Part shown: positions 1-6,512 of the stretch, piece after piece
Numbering within the stretch: the first letter of the stretch is position 1
Layout: the number at the start of each line of letters is the position of its first letter
NCBI GenBank assembly: GCA_946482375.1
Contig: CAMLRH010000148.1
Location: 1-6,512, forward strand
Direction: 5' to 3'
DNA length: 6,512 nt
Origin: an uncultured Caulobacteraceae bacterium
GTDB taxonomy: Bacteria > Pseudomonadota > Alphaproteobacteria > Caulobacterales > Caulobacteraceae
Translations under genes and position numbers: made by a program
Notes under the pieces: generated by a model
Databases searched by the model: none
What the model was told of the DNA's origin: nothing
Seen by the model: the letters and a program-made list of their open reading frames with translations, nothing else

Positions 1-992
1 GAGCCATGTCCGCTCCCCTCGCTGCCGCCGCGCTTGGCGGGACCGCCTTCGCGGCCCCCAAACCGATAACCCTGCTCAACGTCAGCTACGACCCGACGCG
101 TGAGCTCTACAAGGAGGTCAACGCCGCCTTCGGGAAGTACTGGAAGGACCGCGTCGGCCAGAGCCTGACCATCAACCAGAGCCACGGCGGTTCGGGCAAG
201 CAGGCGCGCTCGGTGATCGACGGCCTGCAGGCCGACGTCGTCACCCTGGCGCTCGCCTACGACATCGACGAGATCGCGGCACGGGCCAGGCTGCTGCCGA
301 AGAACTGGCAGTCGCGCCTGCCCAACAACTCCAGCCCCTACACCTCGACCATCGTGTTCCTGGTCAAGAAGGGGAACCCCTGGAAGATCAACGACTGGGA
401 CGACCTCCTGAAACCTGGCATCGAGGTCATCACGCCGAACCCGAAGACCTCCGGCGGCGCGCGCTGGAACTACCTGGCGGCCTACGCCTACGCCCTGCGC
501 AAGAACGGCGACGACCACGGCAAGGCGCAGGCCTTCCTGCAGCAGCTGTTCAAGAAGGTGCCGGTGCTGGACACCGGCGCGCGCGGCTCGACGACCACCT
601 TCGCCCAGCGCGGCATCGGCGACGTGCTGCTGGCCTGGGAGAACGAGGCCTACCTCTCCATCGAGGAGTTCGGGCCCAAGTTCGACATCGTCTACCCGTC
701 GATCTCCATCCTGGCCGAGCCGCCGGTGGCCGTGGTCGACAAGATCGTCGACAAGCGCAAGACCCGGACCATCGCCGAGGGCTACCTCAACTTCCTCTAC
801 AGCCCGCTGGCGCAGGACCTGATCGGCAAGCACCACTTCCGCCCGCGCAACACCTCGGCGTTCAATAAGTGGAGCCGGAAGTTCAAGACCATCCCGCTCG
901 TCACCATCGAGGACTTCGGCGGCTGGCAGAAGGCGCAGAAGACGCACTTCGCCGACGGCGGCGTCTTCGACAAGATCTACAAGCCCGGCTGA
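1..992 (+). CDS. sbp: Periplasmic sulfate-binding protein of sulfate ABC importer (5' end probably cut)
   Basis: This is the periplasmic solute-binding subunit that captures sulfate and delivers it to CysT/CysW. Numbered from the ATG at 6, the diagnostic Sbp blocks are [13 protein letters not shown] (23-35), [11 protein letters not shown] (59-69), [16 protein letters not shown] (105-120), [18 protein letters not shown] (142-159), [11 protein letters not shown] (189-199), AWENEAYL (210-217) and [13 protein letters not shown] (234-246). The Ser-Gly-Gly at 149-151 and Trp211 match residues known to hold the dehydrated sulfate ion in Salmonella Sbp. SGGARW and AWENEA favour Sbp over the thiosulfate-preferring paralogue CysP. 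A signal-peptide tail is visible, with a likely cleavage site AFA|AP after residue 16. The visible part lacks the usual Arg/Lys-rich start, so I infer that the true start lies upstream and the ATG at 6 is internal. The mature part (17-328) has no Cys and no Met. Its stop overlaps the cysT start (TGATG). Confidence 0.95.
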   Translation, partial: AMSAPLAAAALGGTAFAAPKPITLLNVSYDPTRELYKEVNAAFGKYWKDRVGQSLTINQSHGGSGKQARSVIDGLQADVVTLALAYDIDEIAARARLLPKNWQSRLPNNSSPYTSTIVFLVKKGNPWKINDWDDLLKPGIEVITPNPKTSGGARWNYLAAYAYALRKNGDDHGKAQAFLQQLFKKVPVLDTGARGSTTTFAQRGIGDVLLAWENEAYLSIEEFGPKFDIVYPSISILAEPPVAVVDKIVDKRKTRTIAEGYLNFLYSPLAQDLIGKHHFRPRNTSAFNKWSRKFKTIPLVTIEDFGGWQKAQKTHFADGGVFDKIYKPG

Positions 993-1834
993 TGGCGGCG
1001 ACAGCGCGCCGCTGGCGCGAGCACAGCATCCTGCCGGGCTTTCGCCTGGCCATGGGGCTGACCCTCTTCTGGCTGAGCGCCATCGTCGTCATTCCGTTGA
1101 CGGCGCTGGCGCTCAGACCGTGGGAGCTGGGTCTCGAGGGCGTCATCCGCACCCTGACCGAACCGCGCGTCCTGCAGGCGCTGAAGCTCAGCTTCGGCGC
1201 CTCGGCGCTTGCGGCCGCCGTCAACGCGCCGCTGGGGCTGCTCGTCGCCTGGGTGCTGGTCCGCTACCGGTTTCCGGGCAAGCGGCTGCTCGACGCCTTC
1301 GTCGACCTGCCGTTCGCCCTGCCGACGGCCGTGGCCGGTATCGCGCTGACGGCCATCTATGCGCCCAACGGCCCGCTCGGCTCGCTGTTCGAGAAGGTCG
1401 GCATCCAGACCGCCTACAACCCGGTCGGCGTCTGGATCGCGCTGACCCTCATCGGCCTGCCGTTTGTCGTCCGCGCCGTGCAGCCCGTCCTGCAGGACCT
1501 CGACCTGGAGGTGGAAGAAGCCGCCCGGACGCTGGGCGCCACCGACTTCCAGCGGGTGACGCAGGTCGTGCTGCCCGCCGTCTACCCGGCGCTGCTCACC
1601 GGCGTCGGCCTCGCCTTCGCCCGCGCCGTCGGCGAGTATGGCTCGGTCATCTTCATCGCCGGCAACATGCCGCTGGTCTCCGAGATCGCGCCGCTGCTCA
1701 TCGTCATCAAGCTCGAGCAGTACGACTACGCCGGCGCCGCCGCCGTGGGCCTGGCCATGCTCGCCATCTCCTTCGGCGCGCTGCTCGTCTTCAACGCCAT
1801 CCAGTCGTGGCTAGCCCGCAGGGGCATGCGATGA
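992..1834 (+). CDS. cysT: Sulfate ABC importer permease CysT (CysU)
   Basis: This is one of the two inner-membrane subunits that form the sulfate translocation channel. The 280-residue length is close to E. coli CysT (about 277). About six hydrophobic segments are visible, near residues 20-42, 66-91, 104-124, 145-166, 197-222 and 247-270. The cytoplasmic EAA loop that docks on the ATPase is EEAARTLGATDFQRVTQVVLP at 175-195, with the conserved Gly182. Other family blocks are DLPFALPTAVAGI (105-117) and ARAVGEYGSVIFIAGN (210-225). The ATG at 992 is chosen because it overlaps the sbp stop by one base and gives a normal-length N-terminus. No clear Shine-Dalgarno precedes it, which fits translational coupling to sbp. 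Met21 is a possible but less likely start. Reading the frame further upstream gives only Arg-rich out-of-frame translation of sbp. The C-terminus overlaps cysW by four bases. The protein has no Cys. Confidence 0.96.
   Translation: MAATARRWREHSILPGFRLAMGLTLFWLSAIVVIPLTALALRPWELGLEGVIRTLTEPRVLQALKLSFGASALAAAVNAPLGLLVAWVLVRYRFPGKRLLDAFVDLPFALPTAVAGIALTAIYAPNGPLGSLFEKVGIQTAYNPVGVWIALTLIGLPFVVRAVQPVLQDLDLEVEEAARTLGATDFQRVTQVVLPAVYPALLTGVGLAFARAVGEYGSVIFIAGNMPLVSEIAPLLIVIKLEQYDYAGAAAVGLAMLAISFGALLVFNAIQSWLARRGMR
1820..1824 (+). promoter_or_regulatory. Likely ribosome binding site for cysW (AGGGG)
   Basis: AGGGG lies six bases before the cysW ATG at 1831, inside the last codons of cysT. It supports starting cysW at the ATGA overlap rather than anywhere further upstream in its long open frame. 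The motif is short and the region is G-rich, so the call is moderate. Confidence 0.5.
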
Positions 1835-2673
1835 GCAAGCCGTCCGCCATCCACCTCCCCGGTTTCGCGCCGCTGCTGGCGCTGACCGCCGTCGGCGTGC
1901 TCGGCGCGCTGATCGTGCTGCCGCTCTTCATGGTCTTCGTTCAGGCCTTCGCCGACGGCTGGCCGGGCTTCCTCGCCGCCTTTCAGGAACCCGACGCCTG
2001 GGCGGCCATCAGGCTGACCCTGATCGTCGCCGCCATCTCCGTCCCGCTGAACGCGGTCTTCGGGCTGGCGGCCGCCTGGGCCATCGCCAAGTTCGAGTTC
2101 AAGGGCAAGGCGATCCTGCTCGCCCTCATCGACCTCCCCTTCTCCGTCTCGCCCGTGGTCTCGGGCCTCGTCTGGGTGCTGCTGTTCGGCGCCCACGGCT
2201 GGTTCGGACCGCAGCTGGAAGAAGCCGGCATCAAGGTCATCTTCACGACCACGGGCCTCGTGCTCGCGACCGTCCTCGTCACCCTCCCCTTCGTCGCCCG
2301 CGAGCTCATCCCGCTGATGCAGGAGCAAGGGACCGACGAGGAGTCCGCCGCCGTCACCCTCGGCGCCGGCGGCTTTACGACCTTCTGGCTGGTCACCCTG
2401 CCCAACGTGAAGTGGGCGCTGCTCTACGGCGTCCTGCTCTGCAACGCCCGCGCCATGGGCGAGTTCGGCGCGGTCTCGGTGGTCAGCGGCCACATCCGCG
2501 GCCTGACCAACACGCTGCCGCTCCACGTGGAGATTCTCTACAATGAGTACGACTTCGTTGGCGCCTTCGCGGCCGCCTCGCTCCTGGCCGGTCTTGGCCT
2601 CGTCACCCTCGTCATCAAGACGGCGCTCGAGTTCCGCTACGCCGGCGAGCTCCGCGCGACCCGAAAGCACTGA
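1831..2673 (+). CDS. cysW: Sulfate ABC importer permease CysW
   Basis: This is the second channel subunit, a homologue of CysT that pairs with it. It is 280 residues long, the same length as CysT here and slightly shorter than E. coli CysW (about 291). Hydrophobic segments lie near 11-40, 59-87, 95-120, 138-160, 195-218 and 243-263. The EAA-type coupling loop is [22 protein letters not shown] at 170-191, with Ser replacing the first Ala of the motif. [20 protein letters not shown] (101-120), [16 protein letters not shown] (207-222) and [18 protein letters not shown] (229-246) are typical CysW stretches; the last distinguishes it from CysT. The frame stays open far upstream through cysT because of the high GC. 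The ATG at 1831 is favoured by the four-base overlap (ATGA), by AGGGG at 1820-1824 and by family length. Four Met and one Cys (204) are present. Confidence 0.96.
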   Translation: MSKPSAIHLPGFAPLLALTAVGVLGALIVLPLFMVFVQAFADGWPGFLAAFQEPDAWAAIRLTLIVAAISVPLNAVFGLAAAWAIAKFEFKGKAILLALIDLPFSVSPVVSGLVWVLLFGAHGWFGPQLEEAGIKVIFTTTGLVLATVLVTLPFVARELIPLMQEQGTDEESAAVTLGAGGFTTFWLVTLPNVKWALLYGVLLCNARAMGEFGAVSVVSGHIRGLTNTLPLHVEILYNEYDFVGAFAAASLLAGLGLVTLVIKTALEFRYAGELRATRKH

Positions 2674-2674
2674 C

Positions 2675-3718
2675 ATGTCCCTGAAGATCGACAACGTCGC
2701 CAAGGCGTTCGGCCGCTTTCCCGCGCTCGGCGGCGTCTCGCTGCAGGCCGCCGAGGGCGAGTTCCTGGCCCTGCTGGGTCCGTCCGGCTCGGGCAAGACC
2801 ACGCTCCTGCGCATCCTCGCGGGCCTCGAAAAGCCCGACGCCGGCGCCGTCACTTTCGAGGGCGACGACTTCCTGCGGCTCACGGCCCGCGAGCGGCGCG
2901 TCGGCATGGTTTTCCAGCACTACGCCCTCTTCCGCCACATGACCGTGGCGCAGAACATCGCGTTCGGGCTGAAGGTCCGCCCGCGCTCGCAGCGGCCGAA
3001 AAAGGCCGACATCGAGGCCCGCGTGAAGGACCTCCTGCGCCTCGTCCAGCTCGAAGGGCTGGAAAAGCGCTACCCCGCCCAGCTTTCCGGGGGCCAGCGC
3101 CAGCGGGTCGCGCTCGCCCGCGCGCTCGCCATCGAGCCCCGCGTTCTCCTCCTCGACGAGCCCTTCGGCGCGCTCGACGCCAAGGTCCGCCGCGAACTGC
3201 GCAAATGGCTGCGCCACGTCCACGACGAGACCGGCGTCACCACCGTCTTCGTCACCCACGACCAGGAAGAGGCCCTCGACCTCGCCGACCGCGTCGCCAT
3301 CCTGAAGGACGGTGGGCTCGTCCAGGTCGGCGCCCCGCAGGAGGTCTACGACGCCCCCGCCAGCCCCTTCGTCTTCGACTTCCTCGGCGAAACCTGCCGC
3401 CTGCGCGGCGAGGTGACGGACGACCGCCTGACCATCGGCTCCTGGACCGGCAAGGCCCCGGCGGACGCGCCGCAGGGCCCCGCCGACGTCTTCTTCCGCC
3501 CCCACGAGCTGACCCTCGAACCCATCACCGGCCAGGGCCTCCCCGCGGTCGTCAAAGCCTTCGCCCCCCGGGGCGCGGCCCTCCACCTCGAATGCGCCGT
3601 CGCCGGCCAGGACCTCGACCTGGAAATCCCCGGCGCGATCGCACCAGACTTCCTCAAGGAAGGCCAGGCCATCCGCCTGTCGCCGAAGCGCCTCACCGCC
3701 TTCCCCACAGAAAAATGA
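2675..3718 (+). CDS. cysA: Sulfate/thiosulfate import ATP-binding protein CysA
   Basis: This is the cytoplasmic ATPase that dimerises beneath CysT/CysW and powers sulfate uptake. It is 347 residues long, somewhat shorter than E. coli CysA (365). All ABC motifs are intact: Walker A GPSGSGKT (35-42), Q-loop Gln81 in VFQHYALF, signature LSGGQ (137-141), Walker B VLLLDEP (157-163), D-loop ALD (166-168) and switch His195 in [16 protein letters not shown]. The stretch after about 235, with FRPHEL (274-279) and [11 protein letters not shown] (297-307), matches the TOBE-like regulatory tail of CysA proteins. The ATG at 2675 is one base past the cysW stop, with only a weak GAAAG at 2663-2667 as ribosome site. 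The open frame upstream of it is low-complexity Ser/Arg/Pro from the cysW region and is rejected. The stop codon is part of the convergent terminator hairpin, and the last codons supply that terminator's T-tract on the other strand. Confidence 0.97.
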   Translation: MSLKIDNVAKAFGRFPALGGVSLQAAEGEFLALLGPSGSGKTTLLRILAGLEKPDAGAVTFEGDDFLRLTARERRVGMVFQHYALFRHMTVAQNIAFGLKVRPRSQRPKKADIEARVKDLLRLVQLEGLEKRYPAQLSGGQRQRVALARALAIEPRVLLLDEPFGALDAKVRRELRKWLRHVHDETGVTTVFVTHDQEEALDLADRVAILKDGGLVQVGAPQEVYDAPASPFVFDFLGETCRLRGEVTDDRLTIGSWTGKAPADAPQGPADVFFRPHELTLEPITGQGLPAVVKAFAPRGAALHLECAVAGQDLDLEIPGAIAPDFLKEGQAIRLSPKRLTAFPTEK

Positions 3719-3743
3719 GGCGGCGGGTGGTCCCGCCGCCTCA
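3711..3743 (-). terminator. Intrinsic terminator of the receptor gene, overlapping the cysA 3' end
   Basis: TGAGGCGGCGGG (3716-3727) and CCCGCCGCCTCA (3732-3743) form a perfect 12-bp, very GC-rich stem with a four-base loop. Five A at 3711-3715 read as five T after the stem on the minus strand, the classic layout of a rho-independent terminator. The hairpin begins 33 bases after the receptor stop codon. On the plus strand no T-run follows (GCACATCCGG), so termination of the cys operon here is less certain, though the hairpin could still protect the 3' end of its mRNA. The left arm starts with the cysA stop codon. Confidence 0.85.
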
Positions 3744-3751
3744 GCACATCC

Positions 3752-3771
3752 GGTTCGAAGGGGACCGAACC
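3752..3771. repeat. Short inverted repeat between the convergent genes
   Basis: GGTTCG (3752-3757) and CGAACC (3766-3771) are perfectly complementary around an eight-base loop. The repeat sits between the receptor stop codon and the main terminator stem. It could form a small second hairpin in the receptor transcript. With only 6 bp it may be chance. It resembles tRNA T-arm sequence, but no tRNA can be folded around it. Confidence 0.35.
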
Positions 3772-3776
3772 CGGGA

Positions 3777-6512
3777 CTAGAATTCCTTGCGGATCGACAA
3801 GCCGATCAGGCGCGGATCGAGCACGAAGACGTTGGTGGTCATGCCGGTGGAGTCCGAGTTGAGGAAGGCGTCGGTGATCGGTGTCTCATCGAACACGTTC
3901 TTGACGTAGACCTCGAAGGTCAGCGCGTCGGCGGGCTTCTCCACGCGCAGGGAGAGGTTGGCGTTTTCCCAGCCTCGTAGCCGGTCGTACGGCTCCAGAT
4001 TGTAGACGCGGGCGTAGCTGTCGGACTGGCGGTAATAGTCGGCGCGCAGCGTGGCTTCCCAGTCGGTGAGCAAGCTCCAGCTGTATTCAGCGCCGATATT
4101 GAAGGTGAAATGCGGCGCGTTGGGCAGTTCGTTGCCGGAGAGGTCCGTGAAGAAGCCGGCGCCGTTGTTGGTTTCTGGGTGATCGTCCGGATCGTAGCTG
4201 GTCCAGGGCGAGGAGCCTTCGGAGTAGATGATGCAGGACCGCACGATGGGCGAGTAGAACTCGATACCCGGGAAGATGCCGACCTCGACGAAATCCACCA
4301 CCGCTTCAACGGGCAGGATGCAGTTGGAGGTCTGCTGGATCCACGGGGTTACCACCATCCAGCCCTCGCGGCCGGCGGTGCGGTTGAAGATGTCGATCGA
4401 CTTCTCGCCGTCCGCGATCTCGGTGTTGAGATAGCCGAGCGTGGCATTGAAGCGGAGATTCTCCGTCACGGCCCAGATGCCTTCGAATTCCAGGCCCCAG
4501 ATCGTGGCGTCGAAGTTTTCGTTGACGATGGTGCGGTCGACGACCTTCGAGACCTGGTAGTCGTCGTACTCGTAGTAGAAGGCGTTGGCGTTGAGCAGAA
4601 CGGCGCCGCCCATCAGCGTGTTTTTTACGCCAATCTCGAAGGCGTCCACGAACTCGGGCTCAAATGTGGGGGAATGCTCGGCGACGACAAAGATGCCGTT
4701 CTCCACCGGCGCCGCAGGAGGTGGGTTGGCCCCGCCGCCCTTGTAGCCGTGCGAGTAGAACGCATAGATCATCGTGTCGTCGGTGAAGCCGAGTTCCGGA
4801 TTCCAGTCCAGGCCGAGCCGGCCGGACAATTCCGTCCATCGCTGGTTGATCGGATCGCTCGGGCCGTAGTCGTCACCGAGCACCAGGACCTGGCTGCGCC
4901 ACGGCGTGAAGCTCTTGCGGTCGTCGGTGTAGCGCAGGCCGCCGGTGATCTTAAGCGTCTCCGTGGCCTGGAAGTACACTTCGCCGAAGACGGCCTTGCT
5001 TTCGAGCTTGTAGGGGTTCTGGTTGCGGAAATAGTTGTGGCCGCCTCCATCGACGCTCTCGAGCGGGTTGGGATCGACGTACATGCAGTTGCCGGGGAGA
5101 TTGCACTCTCCGATCACGGACGAGCGATTGTAGAGGCCCTGCGCCAGCATGCTGACGACGTTGAAGAACAGGTAATAGTCGTTGAGCCCTTCGAACTCGG
5201 TGTAGCTCACGCCGCCAGAGAAGTTCAGCGGGCCGTCGAAATTCGATTGCAGGCGGAAGTCCTGCGAGAACTGCTCGCTGTCGCTGGTCGTGACTTCAAA
5301 GCCGGACAGGCGATCCGAACAGCCGATCTGCGGATCGCAGTAGATGCCGCCCGGTATGAGCCCACGCAGGTGATCCGGCTGCGCGGCCGTCACGGCGTCG
5401 TAGGCGAAGAAGTTATAGACGCCCGATGAGTCGTTGAACGTGGGCAGCGTGGAGAAGCGGTTGTAGTCCTGGAAGGAATACACACGGTCTTCGTTGTACA
5501 TCGTCTGGGAGGTGAAGGTGAGCGCCTCGGTGATGTCCACTTCCACATTGAGCTGGAAGATGTCGGCCGCCGCTTCATAGATGGCGTCATGCATGGAGTA
5601 GATTTCGCGCAGGTCACGCGACTGCTCTACTCCGTAAGGGTCGATGCGCTGCATGAACGTGACCCACTGGGCGTCCGGATTGAAGTCGTAACCCCAAGGC
5701 GCCGACGAGGGGATGTAGGACGGCTGGTCGTAACCCAGATACCCGACGTACTGGCCGGCGAACACGAACGGAATGCTCGCGCCGTTGGGCGCGCCGAACG
5801 CCGCGTCGTCGTAGAGCGAGCCTTGCATGCAGCCCTGGCTCAACCGGCCGATGGCAAGGTCCGGCACCGGGCCGACGAGGCCAGGCAATTCGCTGGGGCC
5901 CGGATCGCGGTGGCACAGCTGCTTGCCGGTGCGCAGGCGGTTGTCGTCTTCCTCGAAGCGTTCCCAGATCAGCTCGGCGCGGATGCGGTCCGTCGGCTTG
6001 AAGCCGAGGGACAAGCGGCCGGACCACAGATCGCGGCCGTCGATGTCCTCGCCAGTGGCGAGATTCTCGCCATAGCCGTCGCGCTGGGTCAGGGCGCCGG
6101 CGAAACGGATGGCCAGCTTGTCATCGACGAGCGGCACATTGACCATCGCCGAGAGGCGCTTGGTGTTGTAGTTGCCGACCTCGCCTTTGATCCAGCCGCC
6201 GAACTCGGTGAGATTTGGCTTGGCGGAAATGACGTTGATCACGCCGGAGGTCGCGTTGCGACCGTAGAGCGTCCCCTGCGGTCCGCGCAGCACCTCGACG
6301 CGCTCGACATCGAAATACTCCTGTTCGAACAGGCGGTTGCGCAGCAGGGAGCTGTTGTTGAAGGCGACGTCGACGCCTGGGTCCGTCGTCGCCGAAACCG
6401 CCTTGGTGCCGACGCCGCGGATGGAGAAATTGTAGCCGGCGTAGTTGTTCTTCGAGAAGGTGACGTTCGGGATCGCCTTGAGGAGATCGAAGCCACCCTC
6501 GATCTTCTGGGC
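3777..6512 (-). CDS. TonB-dependent outer-membrane receptor, substrate unknown (N-terminus off the right edge)
   Basis: This is a 22-stranded-barrel-type outer-membrane receptor for energised uptake of a scarce ligand (siderophore, vitamin, glycan or other), driven by TonB-ExbBD. The frame runs unbroken to the window edge, with 911 visible residues. Numbered from the edge, the plug domain includes LLKAIPNVTF (10-19), FSIRGVG (29-35), and VERVEVLRGPQGTLYGRNAT (68-87) followed by SGVINVISAKP. The barrel follows, with typical blocks KAVFGEVYFQ (506-515), GLRYTDDRKSF (525-535), GYKGGGANPP (589-598), FEPEFVDAFEIGVKN (617-631) and NAPHFTFNIGAEY (798-810). The end is VKNVFDE (870-876) then DPRLIGLSIRKEF, closing on the Phe needed for barrel assembly. 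The signal peptide, TonB box and early plug are missing only because of the window edge. The GTG at 6293 lies inside the plug motif and is not a start. About 100 residues rich in Gly/Pro/aromatics (near 198-300) look like a long loop. Eight Cys form four local pairs. GC is lower than in the cys operon. The neighbour is convergent, so no shared operon or substrate is implied. Confidence 0.95.
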   Translation of the reverse strand, partial: AQKIEGGFDLLKAIPNVTFSKNNYAGYNFSIRGVGTKAVSATTDPGVDVAFNNSSLLRNRLFEQEYFDVERVEVLRGPQGTLYGRNATSGVINVISAKPNLTEFGGWIKGEVGNYNTKRLSAMVNVPLVDDKLAIRFAGALTQRDGYGENLATGEDIDGRDLWSGRLSLGFKPTDRIRAELIWERFEEDDNRLRTGKQLCHRDPGPSELPGLVGPVPDLAIGRLSQGCMQGSLYDDAAFGAPNGASIPFVFAGQYVGYLGYDQPSYIPSSAPWGYDFNPDAQWVTFMQRIDPYGVEQSRDLREIYSMHDAIYEAAADIFQLNVEVDITEALTFTSQTMYNEDRVYSFQDYNRFSTLPTFNDSSGVYNFFAYDAVTAAQPDHLRGLIPGGIYCDPQIGCSDRLSGFEVTTSDSEQFSQDFRLQSNFDGPLNFSGGVSYTEFEGLNDYYLFFNVVSMLAQGLYNRSSVIGECNLPGNCMYVDPNPLESVDGGGHNYFRNQNPYKLESKAVFGEVYFQATETLKITGGLRYTDDRKSFTPWRSQVLVLGDDYGPSDPINQRWTELSGRLGLDWNPELGFTDDTMIYAFYSHGYKGGGANPPPAAPVENGIFVVAEHSPTFEPEFVDAFEIGVKNTLMGGAVLLNANAFYYEYDDYQVSKVVDRTIVNENFDATIWGLEFEGIWAVTENLRFNATLGYLNTEIADGEKSIDIFNRTAGREGWMVVTPWIQQTSNCILPVEAVVDFVEVGIFPGIEFYSPIVRSCIIYSEGSSPWTSYDPDDHPETNNGAGFFTDLSGNELPNAPHFTFNIGAEYSWSLLTDWEATLRADYYRQSDSYARVYNLEPYDRLRGWENANLSLRVEKPADALTFEVYVKNVFDETPITDAFLNSDSTGMTTNVFVLDPRLIGLSIRKEF

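Noticed and set aside
1120..1830. A 237-residue N-terminal extension of CysW or a separate protein in its frame
   Set aside because: The translation is Arg/Ala/Pro-rich shadow of cysT in another frame. CysW family length, AGGGG and the ATGA overlap all place the start at 1831.
1726..2907. A 393-codon minus-strand open frame across cysT, cysW and cysA
   Set aside because: It runs antisense through three well-supported genes, is low-complexity Asp/Glu/Gly/Arg-rich, and has no motif. The same applies to the minus-strand frame at 2615-3586.
3744..3776. Possible tRNA 3' fragment, because of the TTCGAA and CCGAACCC text next to the receptor stop
   Set aside because: Neither strand gives a five-base T-stem, an acceptor stem, or anticodon and D arms. 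The flanking sequence is coding or terminator. Only a 6-bp inverted repeat can be supported.
4110..5429. A 439-codon open frame on the plus strand, antisense to the receptor gene
   Set aside because: The opposite frame is a clear TonB-dependent receptor with conserved motifs throughout. The antisense product is Val/Arg/Glu/Ala-rich with no recognisable domain, as expected from the complement of GC-rich coding sequence.
6291..6293. GTG as the start codon of the receptor gene
   Set aside because: It encodes the Val of the conserved plug motif VEVLRGPQGTLYGRNAT. In-frame plug sequence including IRGVG continues upstream to the window edge.
3777..6512. The receptor as an outer-membrane sulfate or sulfonate uptake partner of the cys operon
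   Set aside because: The genes converge and do not share a transcript. Sulfate normally crosses the outer membrane through porins. Nothing in the receptor sequence points to a sulfur compound, so adjacency alone is not enough.

Overview
The window comes from a high-GC proteobacterium. An alphaproteobacterium of the Caulobacterales/Sphingomonadales kind is my best guess. The guess rests on the composition, the tightly packed sulfate-uptake operon, and the style of the large TonB-dependent receptor (IRGVG and RVEVLRGPQGTLYGRNAT plug motifs, C-terminal Phe). Lineage is inferred from style only.

Left part (1-3718, + strand): a complete sulfate/thiosulfate ABC importer, in the order sbp - cysT - cysW - cysA. 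The genes overlap or abut: TGATG at sbp/cysT, ATGA at cysT/cysW, and one base between cysW and cysA. They are almost certainly one transcript with coupled translation. The periplasmic Sbp captures sulfate and passes it to the CysT/CysW membrane channel. A CysA dimer powers uptake by ATP hydrolysis and so feeds assimilatory sulfate reduction. The 5' end of sbp and the operon promoter lie outside the window.

Middle (3719-3776): a short convergent intergenic region. A perfect 12-bp hairpin overlaps the cysA stop codon. Read on the minus strand, it is followed by five T, so it looks like the intrinsic terminator of the receptor gene. The T-tract lies inside the last codons of cysA.

Right part (3777-6512, - strand): one long open frame encoding most of a TonB-dependent outer-membrane receptor (911 residues visible). 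Its signal peptide, TonB box and first part of the plug lie beyond the right edge. Its substrate cannot be told from the sequence. It has eight cysteines in four local pairs, probably in extracellular loops, and visibly lower GC than the sulfate operon.

There is no gene-free stretch over 300 bases, and I see no RNA gene, mobile element or CRISPR array. I find no evidence of an undescribed system. The most notable points are the complete absence of Cys and Met from mature Sbp, the terminator shared with the cysA 3' end, and the paired cysteines of the receptor.
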